The notes beneath the pieces are model-generated. The model did no database searches, was not told the DNA's origin, and saw only the letters and a program-made list of their open reading frames with translations. 64,000 nt of DNA from Saccharomycodes ludwigii. Lineage: Eukaryota > Ascomycota > Saccharomycetes > Saccharomycodales > Saccharomycodaceae. Positions 43,098-53,437 of the stretch are shown here, piece by piece. The stretch is from positions 682,001 to 746,000 of the forward strand of contig NC_060203.1 of the NCBI RefSeq assembly GCF_020623625.1, read 5' to 3'. Position numbers and translations under genes: made by a program. Position 1 is the first letter of the stretch. Every line of letters starts with the position of its first letter.

Positions 43098-44354
43098 ATG
43101 AGTGATTTATGGTATGTTAATAATTCTTTAACGGTGTCTTATTCACCTTAAAAAGCCGATGATGATGATATATGCGAATAAGGAATGGTCCAGCATTAAT
43201 ATGTAGTCATTTCTCTGGTGCTAAATTTTAATGATTTTGTGCTTGAAAACAATATAAGGATACAATGCTAGAAAAAGATGAGCCATCTGAAGAAAATTAT
43301 TTTTTGTGAGAGACGATCACCAGCAAGATGAATTAAGTCCCGAAGAAGTACACAATATATATATATATAAAAGTTATCAGTTGGCTTGAAAAAAAGGAAA
43401 AAGAATTCAAATTAAAGCCGCAACACCATGAAAAAAAGAGAGTAGGTCATTTTGGCTAATAAAGAACAAATTAACCCATCAGCTTTGTGTGCCAAGCTCC
43501 TACGGGATAATTTATACATTATATTGACAAAATGCCAGAAATGAGAAAAGTCGAGATAAAAAAAAAATGAAAGACCTTATAGTTCCTTTATTTTTGTTTG
43601 ATAACAGTGATATTATATCATAAAACCATTTAGTTCTAATTGGCATATCAGCTAAATTGCATTATCACGTTGAGAGAGTTTTTTCCTTTTTTTTTCTTTT
43701 TTTTTTTGTTTACAGACAAAATTGAAATAACTAGAGAAGCATCTACTCTTATTTTACACAACCTATTTTACTAACTTTTTTTTTTTTTTTTTTCCCACTA
43801 TTATCATTATTATTATTGTACTCAATCTAGTTACAATATTAATATCATATAAACAGAAAAAAGAAAATTTTTTTATTTTTGATAGTCCAGTTTATGCTCC
43901 ATTTTTCGGTGCCATGGGTTGCGCCGCTGCCATCATCTTCACCTCTTTCGGTGCTGCTTATGGTACTGCTAAGAGTGGTGTTGGTATTTGTGTTACTTGT
44001 GTTTTAAGACCAGATTTATTATTTAAGAACATTGTTCCAGTTATTATGGCTGGTATTATCGCTATTTATGGTTTAGTTGTTTCTGTCTTGGTCTGTTATT
44101 CTTTGGGTCAAAAACAAGCTTTGTATACTGGTTTTATTCAATTGGGTGCTGGTTTAAGTGTTGGTTTAAGTGGATTAGCTGCTGGGTTTGCCATTGGTAT
44201 TGTTGGTGATGCTGGTGTTAGAGGTAATTCTCAACAACCTAGATTATTCGTTGGTATGATTTTGATTTTAATTTTTGCCGAAGTTTTGGGTTTATATGGT
44301 TTAATTGTTGCCTTGTTGTTAAACTCTAGAGCCACACAAGATGTTGTTTGTTGA
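43098..44354 (+). CDS. VMA3: V-ATPase proteolipid subunit c (Vma3), two exons
   Basis: The gene is split. Exon 1 (43098-43111, 14 nt: ATGAGTGATTTATG) joins exon 2 (43886-44354). The product has 160 residues, the same length as S. cerevisiae Vma3, and begins [14 protein letters not shown], where the yeast protein has [15 protein letters not shown] start at 43914 would lack the first residues. Four transmembrane helices form the rotor ring of the vacuolar proton pump. The conserved proton-carrying glutamate is in [15 protein letters not shown] of helix 4. Codons are highly biased, indicating strong expression. Synteny with YEL027W and the sequence separate it from Vma11 and Vma16. I recall the S. 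cerevisiae gene as intronless. Confidence 0.95.
43112..43885 (+). other. VMA3 intron (774 nt)
   Basis: The donor GTATGT (43112-43117) is the yeast consensus. A perfect TACTAAC branch sequence lies at 43769-43775, followed by a T-run. The acceptor is TAG at 43883-43885. Three upstream AGs (43829-43830, 43855-43856, 43862-43863) lie between branch and acceptor, and use of any of them would bring in an early stop. The interior has a repeated ATGATGA at 43159-43168 and a CTGA at 43287 that mimic C/D snoRNA boxes, but without a closing stem, so no snoRNA is claimed. Confidence 0.9.
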
Positions 44355-44545
44355 ATAGATTTTGTGATTAAGGGGGCAAGAGACTTTTTTTTTTTTTTTA
44401 ATCAAAGAAAAAAAAAGAAAACCAAAGAAAAAAAAAACAGAAAAAAAAAACAAAAAAAAAAAGAATTTTATTATATACTATTATTATCATTAAAATATAT
44501 CATACTATTTGAAAATATATAGATCTCTTACACTAGTTATTATTT

Positions 44546-46861
44546 TTATACATAAAGTGATGACCTTCTGCAAAAAACTGTATTCAATAATTTTTTCAAT
44601 TCGATTAGAAATCCGCGTCTGTCGGGAAACTCATTTTGAATTTCAATGAAAAAAGTGTGTCCATCATCTTTTGCGTTGCAGTCTTCTTTAATATCTTGAA
44701 TAGTTTTTATCAATCGTAACAGTAGAGGAACGTCTACATTTTTCATACCACCACTCCTGTTACTTGTTAAATATGGCCAAATAAACTTGTATAATATCAT
44801 TACTTTGCAATCTTGATTTAAGTATTTGAACTCCAACAATGTACAAACAGCGCTGACAAGCTTAGAAAATTTTCCAGTATCATTAAAAGCATAACATTTT
44901 AATAATACCGCATATGGTGATAAGCTTTGTTTTAAAATCTTAGGTAAAACAACATCAGTGTTGTTATCTTCCTGCTTCTTAATCACCTCATCAACCAGTA
45001 GTAAATTACTGCGAATACTAGCATTCCCACAGCCACTCAATTTATCTCTGACTAGTGCCAAACTATACGCCGTTATTTTCTTTTCGACATAACTAACACT
45101 TTTAAAATCCTTAGTGGTTTCTATAACTTTACTCAAATATAATAACCCTTCCAGTAAATTTTTCTCCTCGGTTATCATTTTCATAGCCAATCTCTCATAA
45201 AGTTTAGAAAGCGTATTAGGCAATTTCCATTTAGCAGCAACGGTTAAACAATATTCAAAATCATCATTGTTAATAATGGGGTAATGCAATAATAACTCAC
45301 TAATTGTTTCCCTTATATATGGATGATACCCTGAAACATTTAATATACCAAAGGAAATGGAAAACAACCTCTTGTACAATACACAATCGTTGTTATCACC
45401 AGCTAATATAATACTTGTTGATGTAGGTGTTACGATTTTCAAGCTCAATTGATATAACATATAGGAAGCTAAACTTGGCTTAAAAACATCACTGGTGCCA
45501 ACAACATCAACGGGTGTTGGTATCAAACCACGACTTTCAAGTAAACCGGCAATGAATGCTGCTGTTGGCTGATTTAAGGATTCCAATACAGGCAATATGT
45601 TCAATAACCTGTTGCACAATACATCAACACAACAATCCTCCCAGATACCAGTGGTGCTCTTATTCTGCAATGAAATCTGTAAATATTCTGGTAATAATTT
45701 CATAGTTGGTATATAAAAGAAAAATAACCCACTCAAACATTCATACCATTTATCGCTCAATGTAGCAATCTCATGTTTGGATCCATTTAGCACATACACT
45801 AATTTATTAAACCAGTATTGTTGCAATTCCTTGTCACCTGTATCTCTAGAATCAGAACCGGTACTATTCACCATCGTGGTTAGTTCAGCAGTATAGTTTT
45901 TCCATTCACGGAAATGTTGTTCATTATCAAATGGATAATTTTCTAATAGTTGGATGATAGCTTCATAATGCTGTTCATTATTAATATATTTACACGCGGT
46001 GGTATCTCTCCAAGTGATTAAAAGGTTAATTGCTTGCTTGAACAACCCTCTTAAAACAAATCGAATGACTAGTTTATAAAAAATTTCAACGTTATCAACA
46101 GAATTTGCCATAAAATTTTCCACGTCATTTATGTCGGGTTCTCCGTCGCATTTGTTGACCCATTCTTTTAAATTGCTAAAAAAATTGGAGTCCAAATATT
46201 CATCTGGACCGTTTTTGATGCAATAAAATTGAAATGTTTTCAAACAATTAACTATATTCAAAAGTTCTTGCAAAGATATAACAACGGCGCTATCATGTTG
46301 TTGTTGTTGTTTCTTATTTAGATATATATCTAACTCATTGGACAAATCTTCAAAGCATAAATCAACAAGTTCAAAATGTTCAACAACTTCTTGTTTATTA
46401 ATTATACCATAGGTAGTTAGCTTACCTGAATCGTGTCTATGTTCCGGAGTTAGATCGTAATATAATTCGAATAATTTGGAAATGTAATCCACATCAACCA
46501 CGTCTGAAATAATAACATTGTTGGTTGTCATCGTATTACTACCACTGGTATCATTTAAACCTTCTTCTAGTTGTGTATCCCAAAAATATAAAGGTGGACT
46601 AGTGTCTTTATTTTTGTTAAAATAACTCACGCCAGATTCACATATTGGATTGAATTTAAATTTTTTGTAAACACCGTTGAAACTCTGGGAAACTAAAGAA
46701 TTGGTGGCATTAACAGTATTATCTATCATTCCGTCTTCATAATTGTTTTGATTTTTGTTTTCTATATCATTTAAGAAATCTAATGCAGTTGTACTCAGTA
46801 GCAGGTTCTTTGTTGATTTCATGGCATCATTCATATTAGTTGTATTTGTACCAGAATTCAT
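44546..46861 (-). CDS. NUP85: Nuclear pore Y-complex nucleoporin Nup85
   Basis: The frame extends further upstream, but its first codon is TTG. The first ATG in frame is at 46861, giving 771 residues (S. cerevisiae Nup85 744). The protein is almost entirely alpha-helical, as expected for the ancestral coatomer element fold. Nup85 with Seh1 forms one arm of the Y complex that scaffolds the pore. Recognisable stretches include 'YDLTPEHRHDSGKLTTYG' in the N-terminal region. Sequence alone is weakly conserved. Location between VMA3/POL32 and URB2 matches YJR042W. It is divergent from URB2 across about 430 bp. Confidence 0.83.
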   Translation of the reverse strand: MNSGTNTTNMNDAMKSTKNLLLSTTALDFLNDIENKNQNNYEDGMIDNTVNATNSLVSQSFNGVYKKFKFNPICESGVSYFNKNKDTSPPLYFWDTQLEEGLNDTSGSNTMTTNNVIISDVVDVDYISKLFELYYDLTPEHRHDSGKLTTYGIINKQEVVEHFELVDLCFEDLSNELDIYLNKKQQQQHDSAVVISLQELLNIVNCLKTFQFYCIKNGPDEYLDSNFFSNLKEWVNKCDGEPDINDVENFMANSVDNVEIFYKLVIRFVLRGLFKQAINLLITWRDTTACKYINNEQHYEAIIQLLENYPFDNEQHFREWKNYTAELTTMVNSTGSDSRDTGDKELQQYWFNKLVYVLNGSKHEIATLSDKWYECLSGLFFFYIPTMKLLPEYLQISLQNKSTTGIWEDCCVDVLCNRLLNILPVLESLNQPTAAFIAGLLESRGLIPTPVDVVGTSDVFKPSLASYMLYQLSLKIVTPTSTSIILAGDNNDCVLYKRLFSISFGILNVSGYHPYIRETISELLLHYPIINNDDFEYCLTVAAKWKLPNTLSKLYERLAMKMITEEKNLLEGLLYLSKVIETTKDFKSVSYVEKKITAYSLALVRDKLSGCGNASIRSNLLLVDEVIKKQEDNNTDVVLPKILKQSLSPYAVLLKCYAFNDTGKFSKLVSAVCTLLEFKYLNQDCKVMILYKFIWPYLTSNRSGGMKNVDVPLLLRLIKTIQDIKEDCNAKDDGHTFFIEIQNEFPDRRGFLIELKKLLNTVFCRRSSLYV

Positions 46862-47293
46862 TTCGTTATTGTATACCAATGTACTTTTGGCTTTTTTTTT
46901 TTGTAGACTTTTTAATTTGCAGTTCAATAATTAAAATAAACTATTTTACAAAAAAAAAAAAAAAAAAAAAAAAAGAAAAACAAAAAGGAAATCTAAAAAT
47001 GAAGAAACATTTAAAAATATTTGTTTTTTCTTTTTCTTTTTTCTTTTTTCTTTTTTTTTCCATTAGGCCAATGTCTCGGATGTTACAGAAGTTCGGACAA
47101 TATATATTTTCATCGTTTCTTTTTTTCTTTTTCTTTTCGCTTTTTTTTTTTCTTTTCCTTTTCATTCCAAACAAAAATGTTCTTTTTTAGACAATAAGAA
47201 TTTTTTTTTTTTTGACTCAATGACATCTATAATAAAAAAAAAAAAAAAAAAAGAAATTAATAAAAATATAAAGGGCCCAAGTTTCAATCCATT
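46862..47293. other. Divergent promoter NUP85 / URB2
   Basis: This 0.43 kb spacer has an A25 run at 46950-46974, long TTTC-rich tracts (47020-47165) and an A-run at 47235-47252. It contains the TGACTCA site listed next. The frames crossing it on both strands are low-complexity. Confidence 0.6.
47213..47219. promoter_or_regulatory. Gcn4-type site TGACTCA
   Basis: This is an exact match to the Gcn4 consensus 75 bp upstream of the URB2 start and directly after a T-run. Gcn4 links amino-acid supply to gene expression, but a seven-base match can arise by chance. Confidence 0.3.
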
Positions 47294-50200
47294 ATGAATG
47301 AAGATCTTCCTAAAACTAGTCAGGGGATTAGTAGACTATTGAGATCCAAAACCATTGAGATTGATGAGCTTGTGTCAATTATTAACAGTAATGTTTTCCA
47401 AAATGAAATATATTTCCCTAATAAATATTTATTTGTTTTAGAATTAATTATTGATAGGTGGAACGATGACAAAAATAGTGCCTTTAAAAAAACCCCAATG
47501 ATCTGGGAATCCTTTAATAAATTCTGGCTTTATGCTTTTTACAGTAAAGGTAATATTAATACCAACAATAAAATGGTAAAGCTATTTAACAAGTTGAAAA
47601 TCTTTAACATTTTCACAAATTTTTTCAGTCTTATCGAAAATAATAAAGATGATCATGATTACAATGATAATGATAATACACCATTATTAGCAGCTGTGGA
47701 TGATTTTTTATCAACAATGTTAAAATCATCAATCACATTTGATATGACACCAGATCAATGTTTCAAGTTGTTAACGCAAGCCATTGTCAGTCTCAACACA
47801 CCAAACAATACAAACTTGTCAATATTACCAAAGTTATTAAAATTAATGGATTTTAACTCAAAAGCTGAACAAAATAGATTTGCCATTTATTTATCCAAAA
47901 ACTTTTATGTTTTTAACGAATATCTACTTTATATCGAGCGGCACACAAAGGGTGATAATATCACTGATAATTTGATTTACAATATGCTTTGTGATTTTGT
48001 CTTTAATAGTGAATTTAGTCACAAATTAATCGAAAATTTACTGAACGATAATAATAAAATAAATGGAATTGCCATTACCCAAAATACCACCTCAATTTTT
48101 TTCCGTTTAATCATTGAGCAACAACCTAAGTTTACCCAACCCGTTTTTTCTAAAATCACCTCAGTTTACCCTAATGTAGCTACTAAGTTTTTAAAAACCT
48201 TGATTGGTTTTACTCGTAAGAAATTATTATCACAAGATTTGTTAAACAATTTATTTCAGCAAAATATCAATAGGATCACTGAGTGTTGGGATTTAATTGA
48301 TTTGCTGTTGCAGTTGGATATTGAAGTCGGAATTTCTAACACAATGAAAATTTTTGAAGTTTTAGAAAAAAATGGGAGTGGTGTCAATGAATCAAATGGT
48401 ATCACAATTTGGAAACGTTTAATACAATGCCATGTCAATGCTAGAGAATTTAATCTTTTTATTTTAGATAAATGGATTGTATATTTAGAAAAAGAAAGGA
48501 ACTTCGAATCTATATTTTTCACTTCAACACACTACACAAGTATAATTGAGTCGGAAGTAAAAACTTTATCAGCAAGCCAACTGTCAGATATACTAGAAAA
48601 GGTGAGCAATGCTGCATCTTTTGACGTCAGATATAGTAACAAGTTATTGACTTTTATTATCAGGGGGTTAAACAATCCCATTAGTGGTGATATTATTATG
48701 AAAACACCTCAATTATCCTCGAAGTTACATATGTTGATTGGTAGTCAATATACCGGCAGTAATAATGATATCGAACTCACTTATTATTTGTTAGAAGTGT
48801 ATTATAGTAATTTTGATGCTGTCAATGATTTAAATTTTTTAAACAAATTGTTTGATAAAATTATTAGCAGCGGTAAGCACAACGAAATATATTTTTATAC
48901 CTTGTTTAAATTACAAGAATTGTTCGAAATTGAAAATTTCAATAAATTAGTAATTGTCCCATTCACAAGTTATATCAAACATAGAAAAAACACCTTTCAA
49001 AGTTTTGAACAACTTTTCACACGTTGGAGTTCTTTAATTAACTCTATGTTTAATAAATCACAATTGAACGATTTAATTGCTATTCTTGTTAATGACTACC
49101 CCGATATTTTGTTAAATATTGCTTCAAACGCACAGATAAAAGATGATTTTTTTGAAGAAAATGAAATTATATATAATATCATTACTCAATCGACACAAAA
49201 AATTGTAACTGACAACAACATCAACAACATCACCAAATATATCGAGTTTATTAGCATGGTTCCATTGGAGTGTATCTATAAAAACACACGTGTGGAATTG
49301 ATCAATTTTATGACTAGCAAATTTGTACAAAGCAATAATAATGATAATACTTTGTTGAAGAATACCATTTGTTATTTATTGCATAAAAATCCCACTTTTA
49401 AAACACATATTGAATCCGATTTTGGAAAATTGTTGGAAACGATTTCCATAAATAGTGACTCTAATTTTGGTATTGATTGTAGTATTTTTAGTATTGGGTG
49501 GAATAATTATTTAATTCAACATAAAGAACATATGTCCTTCATAAATAAAGCGTTAATTTATCTCATCGATGGTATCGACACAAACGATTTGTGTTTATAC
49601 GGATCATTAGTTGTTTTACAAAAATCAAAGGAACTTGAAATCAAAAATAAGGAATATTGTGATAATATTAAGCTATTGAGAAATGAATTTTTGAGAAAAA
49701 CCATTGCTTTAGTGAAAAAAGTTGAACAAAACCGTGTTTCCTGGTGCATAAACTCCATTTACGCTGTTATTAAGAACACCACTAGCAACTACGATTACAA
49801 ATCATTATTATTAGAATTTTTTGATAAAGAAAGTGAGAATGGTTTTACCTCTACTATCAATGATTTGATTGCTGCTTACCAGCCCAGTGTCATTATTGAT
49901 ATATTTAAATTATATTCTTTAATTTGTCCCGCAGAAAATTATACTATTTTTTTTGCCCACTTCCTTGCTTTAACTAACTCGTCAGGTGTTGATATGCCAG
50001 AGGATTCTTTTGTCGAGCCACTGACTGATTTTATTGTTTCTAAACTTACTTCCAAGCCTGATATTTTTATTAAAGCATTTAAGGAAACTGCTATTGATAA
50101 TTTGTATCCAAATAATGAATATTTAGGTAGCATATTACAAATTTACCAAATTTTTCTAGCACATTTAGTCAAAAATGCTGAAATAGTTGGAATATTTAAA

Positions 50201-50905
50201 AAGTCAATAAGCAATCTAATTTTAATTACACATAATGATGCTAGTTATTCTAATACCAGAAAAATTATAATGATCATATCTAATTTAAAAAAATTACTGA
50301 ACTTATCCCCATGGCTATTTGATCAATACTGTATTGAAAAATTGTTTCCATTGTGCGTGAAAATTTTAACAGTTACCTATGATAATGCTTTAATACATAC
50401 CTCTATTGAAGCTACCACATTACTTTTCTCGTCGGTTTTAAATTTCCATAGATATAAATTGAGCAATCGTCATAATCTCGTTAATCAGATTATGTGTTTT
50501 TATTTAGAAATCTTGAGCGGGAAAAATAATCTATGGGTTAACAAAACGGATGCGATGTGCGTTTCCAGATTAATTATGAATTATTGTGAACCAAATATAT
50601 CCTTTAATTCTAATAATAATAATAATAATAATAATAATGGATTAAATTCTAAATTTACAATAATTAAAAACAATTTGAGACGTAATTTATATCCCATTTT
50701 ATTAACTTATATTTACCTTTGCGTTAATAAACCATGGAAAGATGTTGTTAGGCAAGAATTGATTAAAGCTGTATACACAGTGTTTGATGTTTTATCTCAT
50801 GATGAATTGACCATGATTAACGCTAATTTAGATTATTCTGGTAAAGCTTATTTTAAAAATCTTTATGAAGATTATAAAGTTTCAGGGAAATGGAAGGATG
50901 ATTAA
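47294..50905 (+). CDS. URB2: Ribosome biogenesis factor Urb2
   Basis: The 1,203-residue protein (S. cerevisiae Urb2 1,174) is alpha-helical and rich in Leu, Ile, Asn and Lys. A C-terminal block holds conserved family features ('YPILLTYIYLCVNKPWKD' and 'ELIKAVYTVFDVLSHDEL'). Urb2 associates with Npa1/Urb1 in the nucleolus and is required for early 60S subunit assembly. A poly-Asn run (AAT repeat near 50610-50637) sits in the C-terminal part. There is no catalytic motif. The position between NUP85 and GEF1 equals YJR041C, and this gives most of the confidence. Confidence 0.85.
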   Translation: MNEDLPKTSQGISRLLRSKTIEIDELVSIINSNVFQNEIYFPNKYLFVLELIIDRWNDDKNSAFKKTPMIWESFNKFWLYAFYSKGNINTNNKMVKLFNKLKIFNIFTNFFSLIENNKDDHDYNDNDNTPLLAAVDDFLSTMLKSSITFDMTPDQCFKLLTQAIVSLNTPNNTNLSILPKLLKLMDFNSKAEQNRFAIYLSKNFYVFNEYLLYIERHTKGDNITDNLIYNMLCDFVFNSEFSHKLIENLLNDNNKINGIAITQNTTSIFFRLIIEQQPKFTQPVFSKITSVYPNVATKFLKTLIGFTRKKLLSQDLLNNLFQQNINRITECWDLIDLLLQLDIEVGISNTMKIFEVLEKNGSGVNESNGITIWKRLIQCHVNAREFNLFILDKWIVYLEKERNFESIFFTSTHYTSIIESEVKTLSASQLSDILEKVSNAASFDVRYSNKLLTFIIRGLNNPISGDIIMKTPQLSSKLHMLIGSQYTGSNNDIELTYYLLEVYYSNFDAVNDLNFLNKLFDKIISSGKHNEIYFYTLFKLQELFEIENFNKLVIVPFTSYIKHRKNTFQSFEQLFTRWSSLINSMFNKSQLNDLIAILVNDYPDILLNIASNAQIKDDFFEENEIIYNIITQSTQKIVTDNNINNITKYIEFISMVPLECIYKNTRVELINFMTSKFVQSNNNDNTLLKNTICYLLHKNPTFKTHIESDFGKLLETISINSDSNFGIDCSIFSIGWNNYLIQHKEHMSFINKALIYLIDGIDTNDLCLYGSLVVLQKSKELEIKNKEYCDNIKLLRNEFLRKTIALVKKVEQNRVSWCINSIYAVIKNTTSNYDYKSLLLEFFDKESENGFTSTINDLIAAYQPSVIIDIFKLYSLICPAENYTIFFAHFLALTNSSGVDMPEDSFVEPLTDFIVSKLTSKPDIFIKAFKETAIDNLYPNNEYLGSILQIYQIFLAHLVKNAEIVGIFKKSISNLILITHNDASYSNTRKIIMIISNLKKLLNLSPWLFDQYCIEKLFPLCVKILTVTYDNALIHTSIEATTLLFSSVLNFHRYKLSNRHNLVNQIMCFYLEILSGKNNLWVNKTDAMCVSRLIMNYCEPNISFNSNNNNNNNNNGLNSKFTIIKNNLRRNLYPILLTYIYLCVNKPWKDVVRQELIKAVYTVFDVLSHDELTMINANLDYSGKAYFKNLYEDYKVSGKWKDD

Positions 50906-51010
50906 AAACGTCATTATATATATCTAAGTTAAATTATTTAAGGAAAAAAAAAAATTGAACAAATGAAAGTAGAGTGTAATATATAATTATACATTTAAAA
51001 AACTGTTATT

Positions 51011-53437
51011 TTATTTTGATGTAAATTTTGAAATAAAACTCCATAAACATTCATCCCATTTATGGTTAAATTGATACAATGGTCCATGTTTTTCTCTATA
51101 TCTCCCTCTTTCAAATCTCAATAAATCTTTTTTTGAAATTAAACCTTGGAAATCACCCATTTCGTCCTCTATGATGACATTTTTGGGTCCAACTTTTTGA
51201 AAAATACTATGAATTAAATCCAGTGGTGAATTGTTTTTAGCAATCACCGGTAATTTATTCATCAATAATTCTTGGTTGGATGACTCTAAAACATCATGTT
51301 CATCAACTTCGTTATTGGTAAATGAATCGTAGTTCATTGTGGTAGTTTTAAAATTGATAATTTCAGCATCATTAGTATTATCCTCACCACGTTTAATAAA
51401 AATAAAAGTTTCCAATCTTTCCTTGGTAACTAAACCAATACATTTATTGTTGTTATCAACCACAGGAAATTCTTTTATTTTATCGTGAGAATGTTCCTGT
51501 ACGATTGCACATATTTGCCCAAAAGCAACAGTTTCTGGGAAATAAATTAGATTTTTCTCAGGATTCAAAATATCCATGCATTTATAGTCGATAATGCTAT
51601 TATCGATATCTTCTTCAAGTAATGGGAATCCGTTAAAAACAATCATTTGTTCAGCAATTCCCATATGCGTGCCATAAGAAACAAAAATCATCCTGGTAAC
51701 AGCAACTACAATCATGGTTGGGATAATATAGAAAAATGCACCAGTCAATTCAAACATAATAACAACTACCGCTAACGTTAAGTGGGTGATTCCGCTTAAA
51801 GATGCAGCAGCTCCCAAGAAAGCATAAGTGCCTGGAGTAATCACACCCGGCCCGGTGATGAACTTTTCTACGAGTAAACTCACAAACCTGCCAAAAGTAG
51901 CACCAACCGCCATTGAGGGAACGAATATACCGCAAGGAACCTTACAGCCATAAGAAACAACGATCAACAATGCCCGAACAACGGTGGCAAACAGTAAACT
52001 TAATACCAGCTGAATGAATTTGCCATTGCTTGAAGATCCAACGTTACAAAGTTCATGGTTCCAACTCGGATCTTCGGTGGCACATTCATGGAATAAAATT
52101 TCCATTCCTTCAGCCATATCTAATTTTAAAAATTCGTTAAAGTAGGAAATCAATGCAGTTATGCTAGTCAATATTATAACTTCTTGGATAGCATAGTTCT
52201 TGTGGTTAAGCAAGGGGAATTTCCCCGATAAATACTTATTTCTAAAGGAAACAAAATGAACATTTAATTTTGTGACAACGTTGCCATATATTCCACCAAA
52301 TACGCCCAATAAAATGAAAATGGGTACCTCGCCAAGATGCCAATCTCTGTCATAGGTAATTTCAAACTGTACAATCTTACCATTTTGGAAAGGGTTGATG
52401 ATTTTTAAAGTGGTGGTACTAATTAAAGCTACATAATAGGATTTCCACAATGTCGAAATATTATAATCTGTATTGGTGGCAATGTCTTCCAAGGCAAAGA
52501 TTACTCCACCAATTGGAGAACCAAATGCTACAGCAACACCACCAGCACTACCGGCAATCATATATTCTGTTAGTTCAGGGAAATTTAGCATGGAAAACTT
52601 TTCATTCACAAGGAAAAAGTTAGCAATGATAAACCCACAACAGGTTGCATAGTGGACAGAGGGACCTTCCTTTCCTATACTTAGACCGGATGCAATTGCC
52701 AAGGGCAAAGCAACGCTCTTTATGATCAAAGTAGTTAGATTGAAAAAATCAATATTATATAAAAATCCAGAAACACTGACTTTGATTTCAGAAATACCTG
52801 ATCCGGCAGCCAATGGAGCCAGATACTTGACTAAAATAGCACTTAAAGTACCAAAAAGAATGCTTAATGTAACGAAAATAGGGAATTCTATTGGAAATTT
52901 GGAATAGTTTGTCCATGCACCATTTTCTATACATTTTGTGGTACTTTCAAACTCACTACAACAAAAGGACTGGTTTAATAACCAATTAGTGGTGCATCGT
53001 CCTGTCTTCCAGTTCACCAAACTCTCTGTGAAAATTTGTAAAAAACCTGCAATACAACCAATAGTTAGTGCAATGAAAGTTAAAGTAAGGAAAGTACTAG
53101 CCTTTTGATAAAAAATATATTTGAAAAATCTAACAACAAAATTTCTCCTAAAGGTGAAATTTGTGGAAGTAGCAGTGGTAGCTTGATGGTTACTTATGGT
53201 GTTGAAGCCATTATTTAAATACTGAGATTTCTTTAATTTGTTTCTTCTTTCATCTATCCAATCAATTGTAATAAAGTTATCGAATCCTGAAGTTTCTGGT
53301 ATTGTTATATCAGTAGGGACAGCATGTTGACTGTTATTTGTCGTTGATTCAGATGGTATATCTTCATTAAAAAAATGATCACTGTTGTCAATATTTTCTT
53401 GAATAATATCATCGTTTTGATGATGAGTGATATTCAT
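51011..53437 (-). CDS. GEF1: CLC-type chloride channel/transporter Gef1
   Basis: The open frame extends to 53521, but its first codon there is TTG and the added residues are encoded by a TA repeat. The first ATG, at 53437, gives 808 residues (S. cerevisiae 779). CLC signatures are intact: GSGISEIK, GKEGPSVH with the gating Glu of proton-coupled exchangers, and GIFVPSMAVGATFGR. Two CBS domains occupy the C-terminal third. 'GCIAGFLQIFTESLVNWKTG' near the first helix is nearly that of yeast Gef1. Gef1 supplies chloride to Golgi and prevacuolar compartments, balancing proton pumping by the V-ATPase (VMA3 nearby) and copper loading of Fet3. Confidence 0.96.
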   Translation of the reverse strand: MNITHHQNDDIIQENIDNSDHFFNEDIPSESTTNNSQHAVPTDITIPETSGFDNFITIDWIDERRNKLKKSQYLNNGFNTISNHQATTATSTNFTFRRNFVVRFFKYIFYQKASTFLTLTFIALTIGCIAGFLQIFTESLVNWKTGRCTTNWLLNQSFCCSEFESTTKCIENGAWTNYSKFPIEFPIFVTLSILFGTLSAILVKYLAPLAAGSGISEIKVSVSGFLYNIDFFNLTTLIIKSVALPLAIASGLSIGKEGPSVHYATCCGFIIANFFLVNEKFSMLNFPELTEYMIAGSAGGVAVAFGSPIGGVIFALEDIATNTDYNISTLWKSYYVALISTTTLKIINPFQNGKIVQFEITYDRDWHLGEVPIFILLGVFGGIYGNVVTKLNVHFVSFRNKYLSGKFPLLNHKNYAIQEVIILTSITALISYFNEFLKLDMAEGMEILFHECATEDPSWNHELCNVGSSSNGKFIQLVLSLLFATVVRALLIVVSYGCKVPCGIFVPSMAVGATFGRFVSLLVEKFITGPGVITPGTYAFLGAAASLSGITHLTLAVVVIMFELTGAFFYIIPTMIVVAVTRMIFVSYGTHMGIAEQMIVFNGFPLLEEDIDNSIIDYKCMDILNPEKNLIYFPETVAFGQICAIVQEHSHDKIKEFPVVDNNNKCIGLVTKERLETFIFIKRGEDNTNDAEIINFKTTTMNYDSFTNNEVDEHDVLESSNQELLMNKLPVIAKNNSPLDLIHSIFQKVGPKNVIIEDEMGDFQGLISKKDLLRFERGRYREKHGPLYQFNHKWDECLWSFISKFTSK

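Noticed and set aside
43159-43290. C/D-box snoRNA inside the VMA3 intron (ATGATGA ... CTGA)
   Set aside because: No terminal stem brings the boxes together, and no C'/D' pair or plausible guide segment was seen. The ATGATGA is part of a simple GAT repeat.
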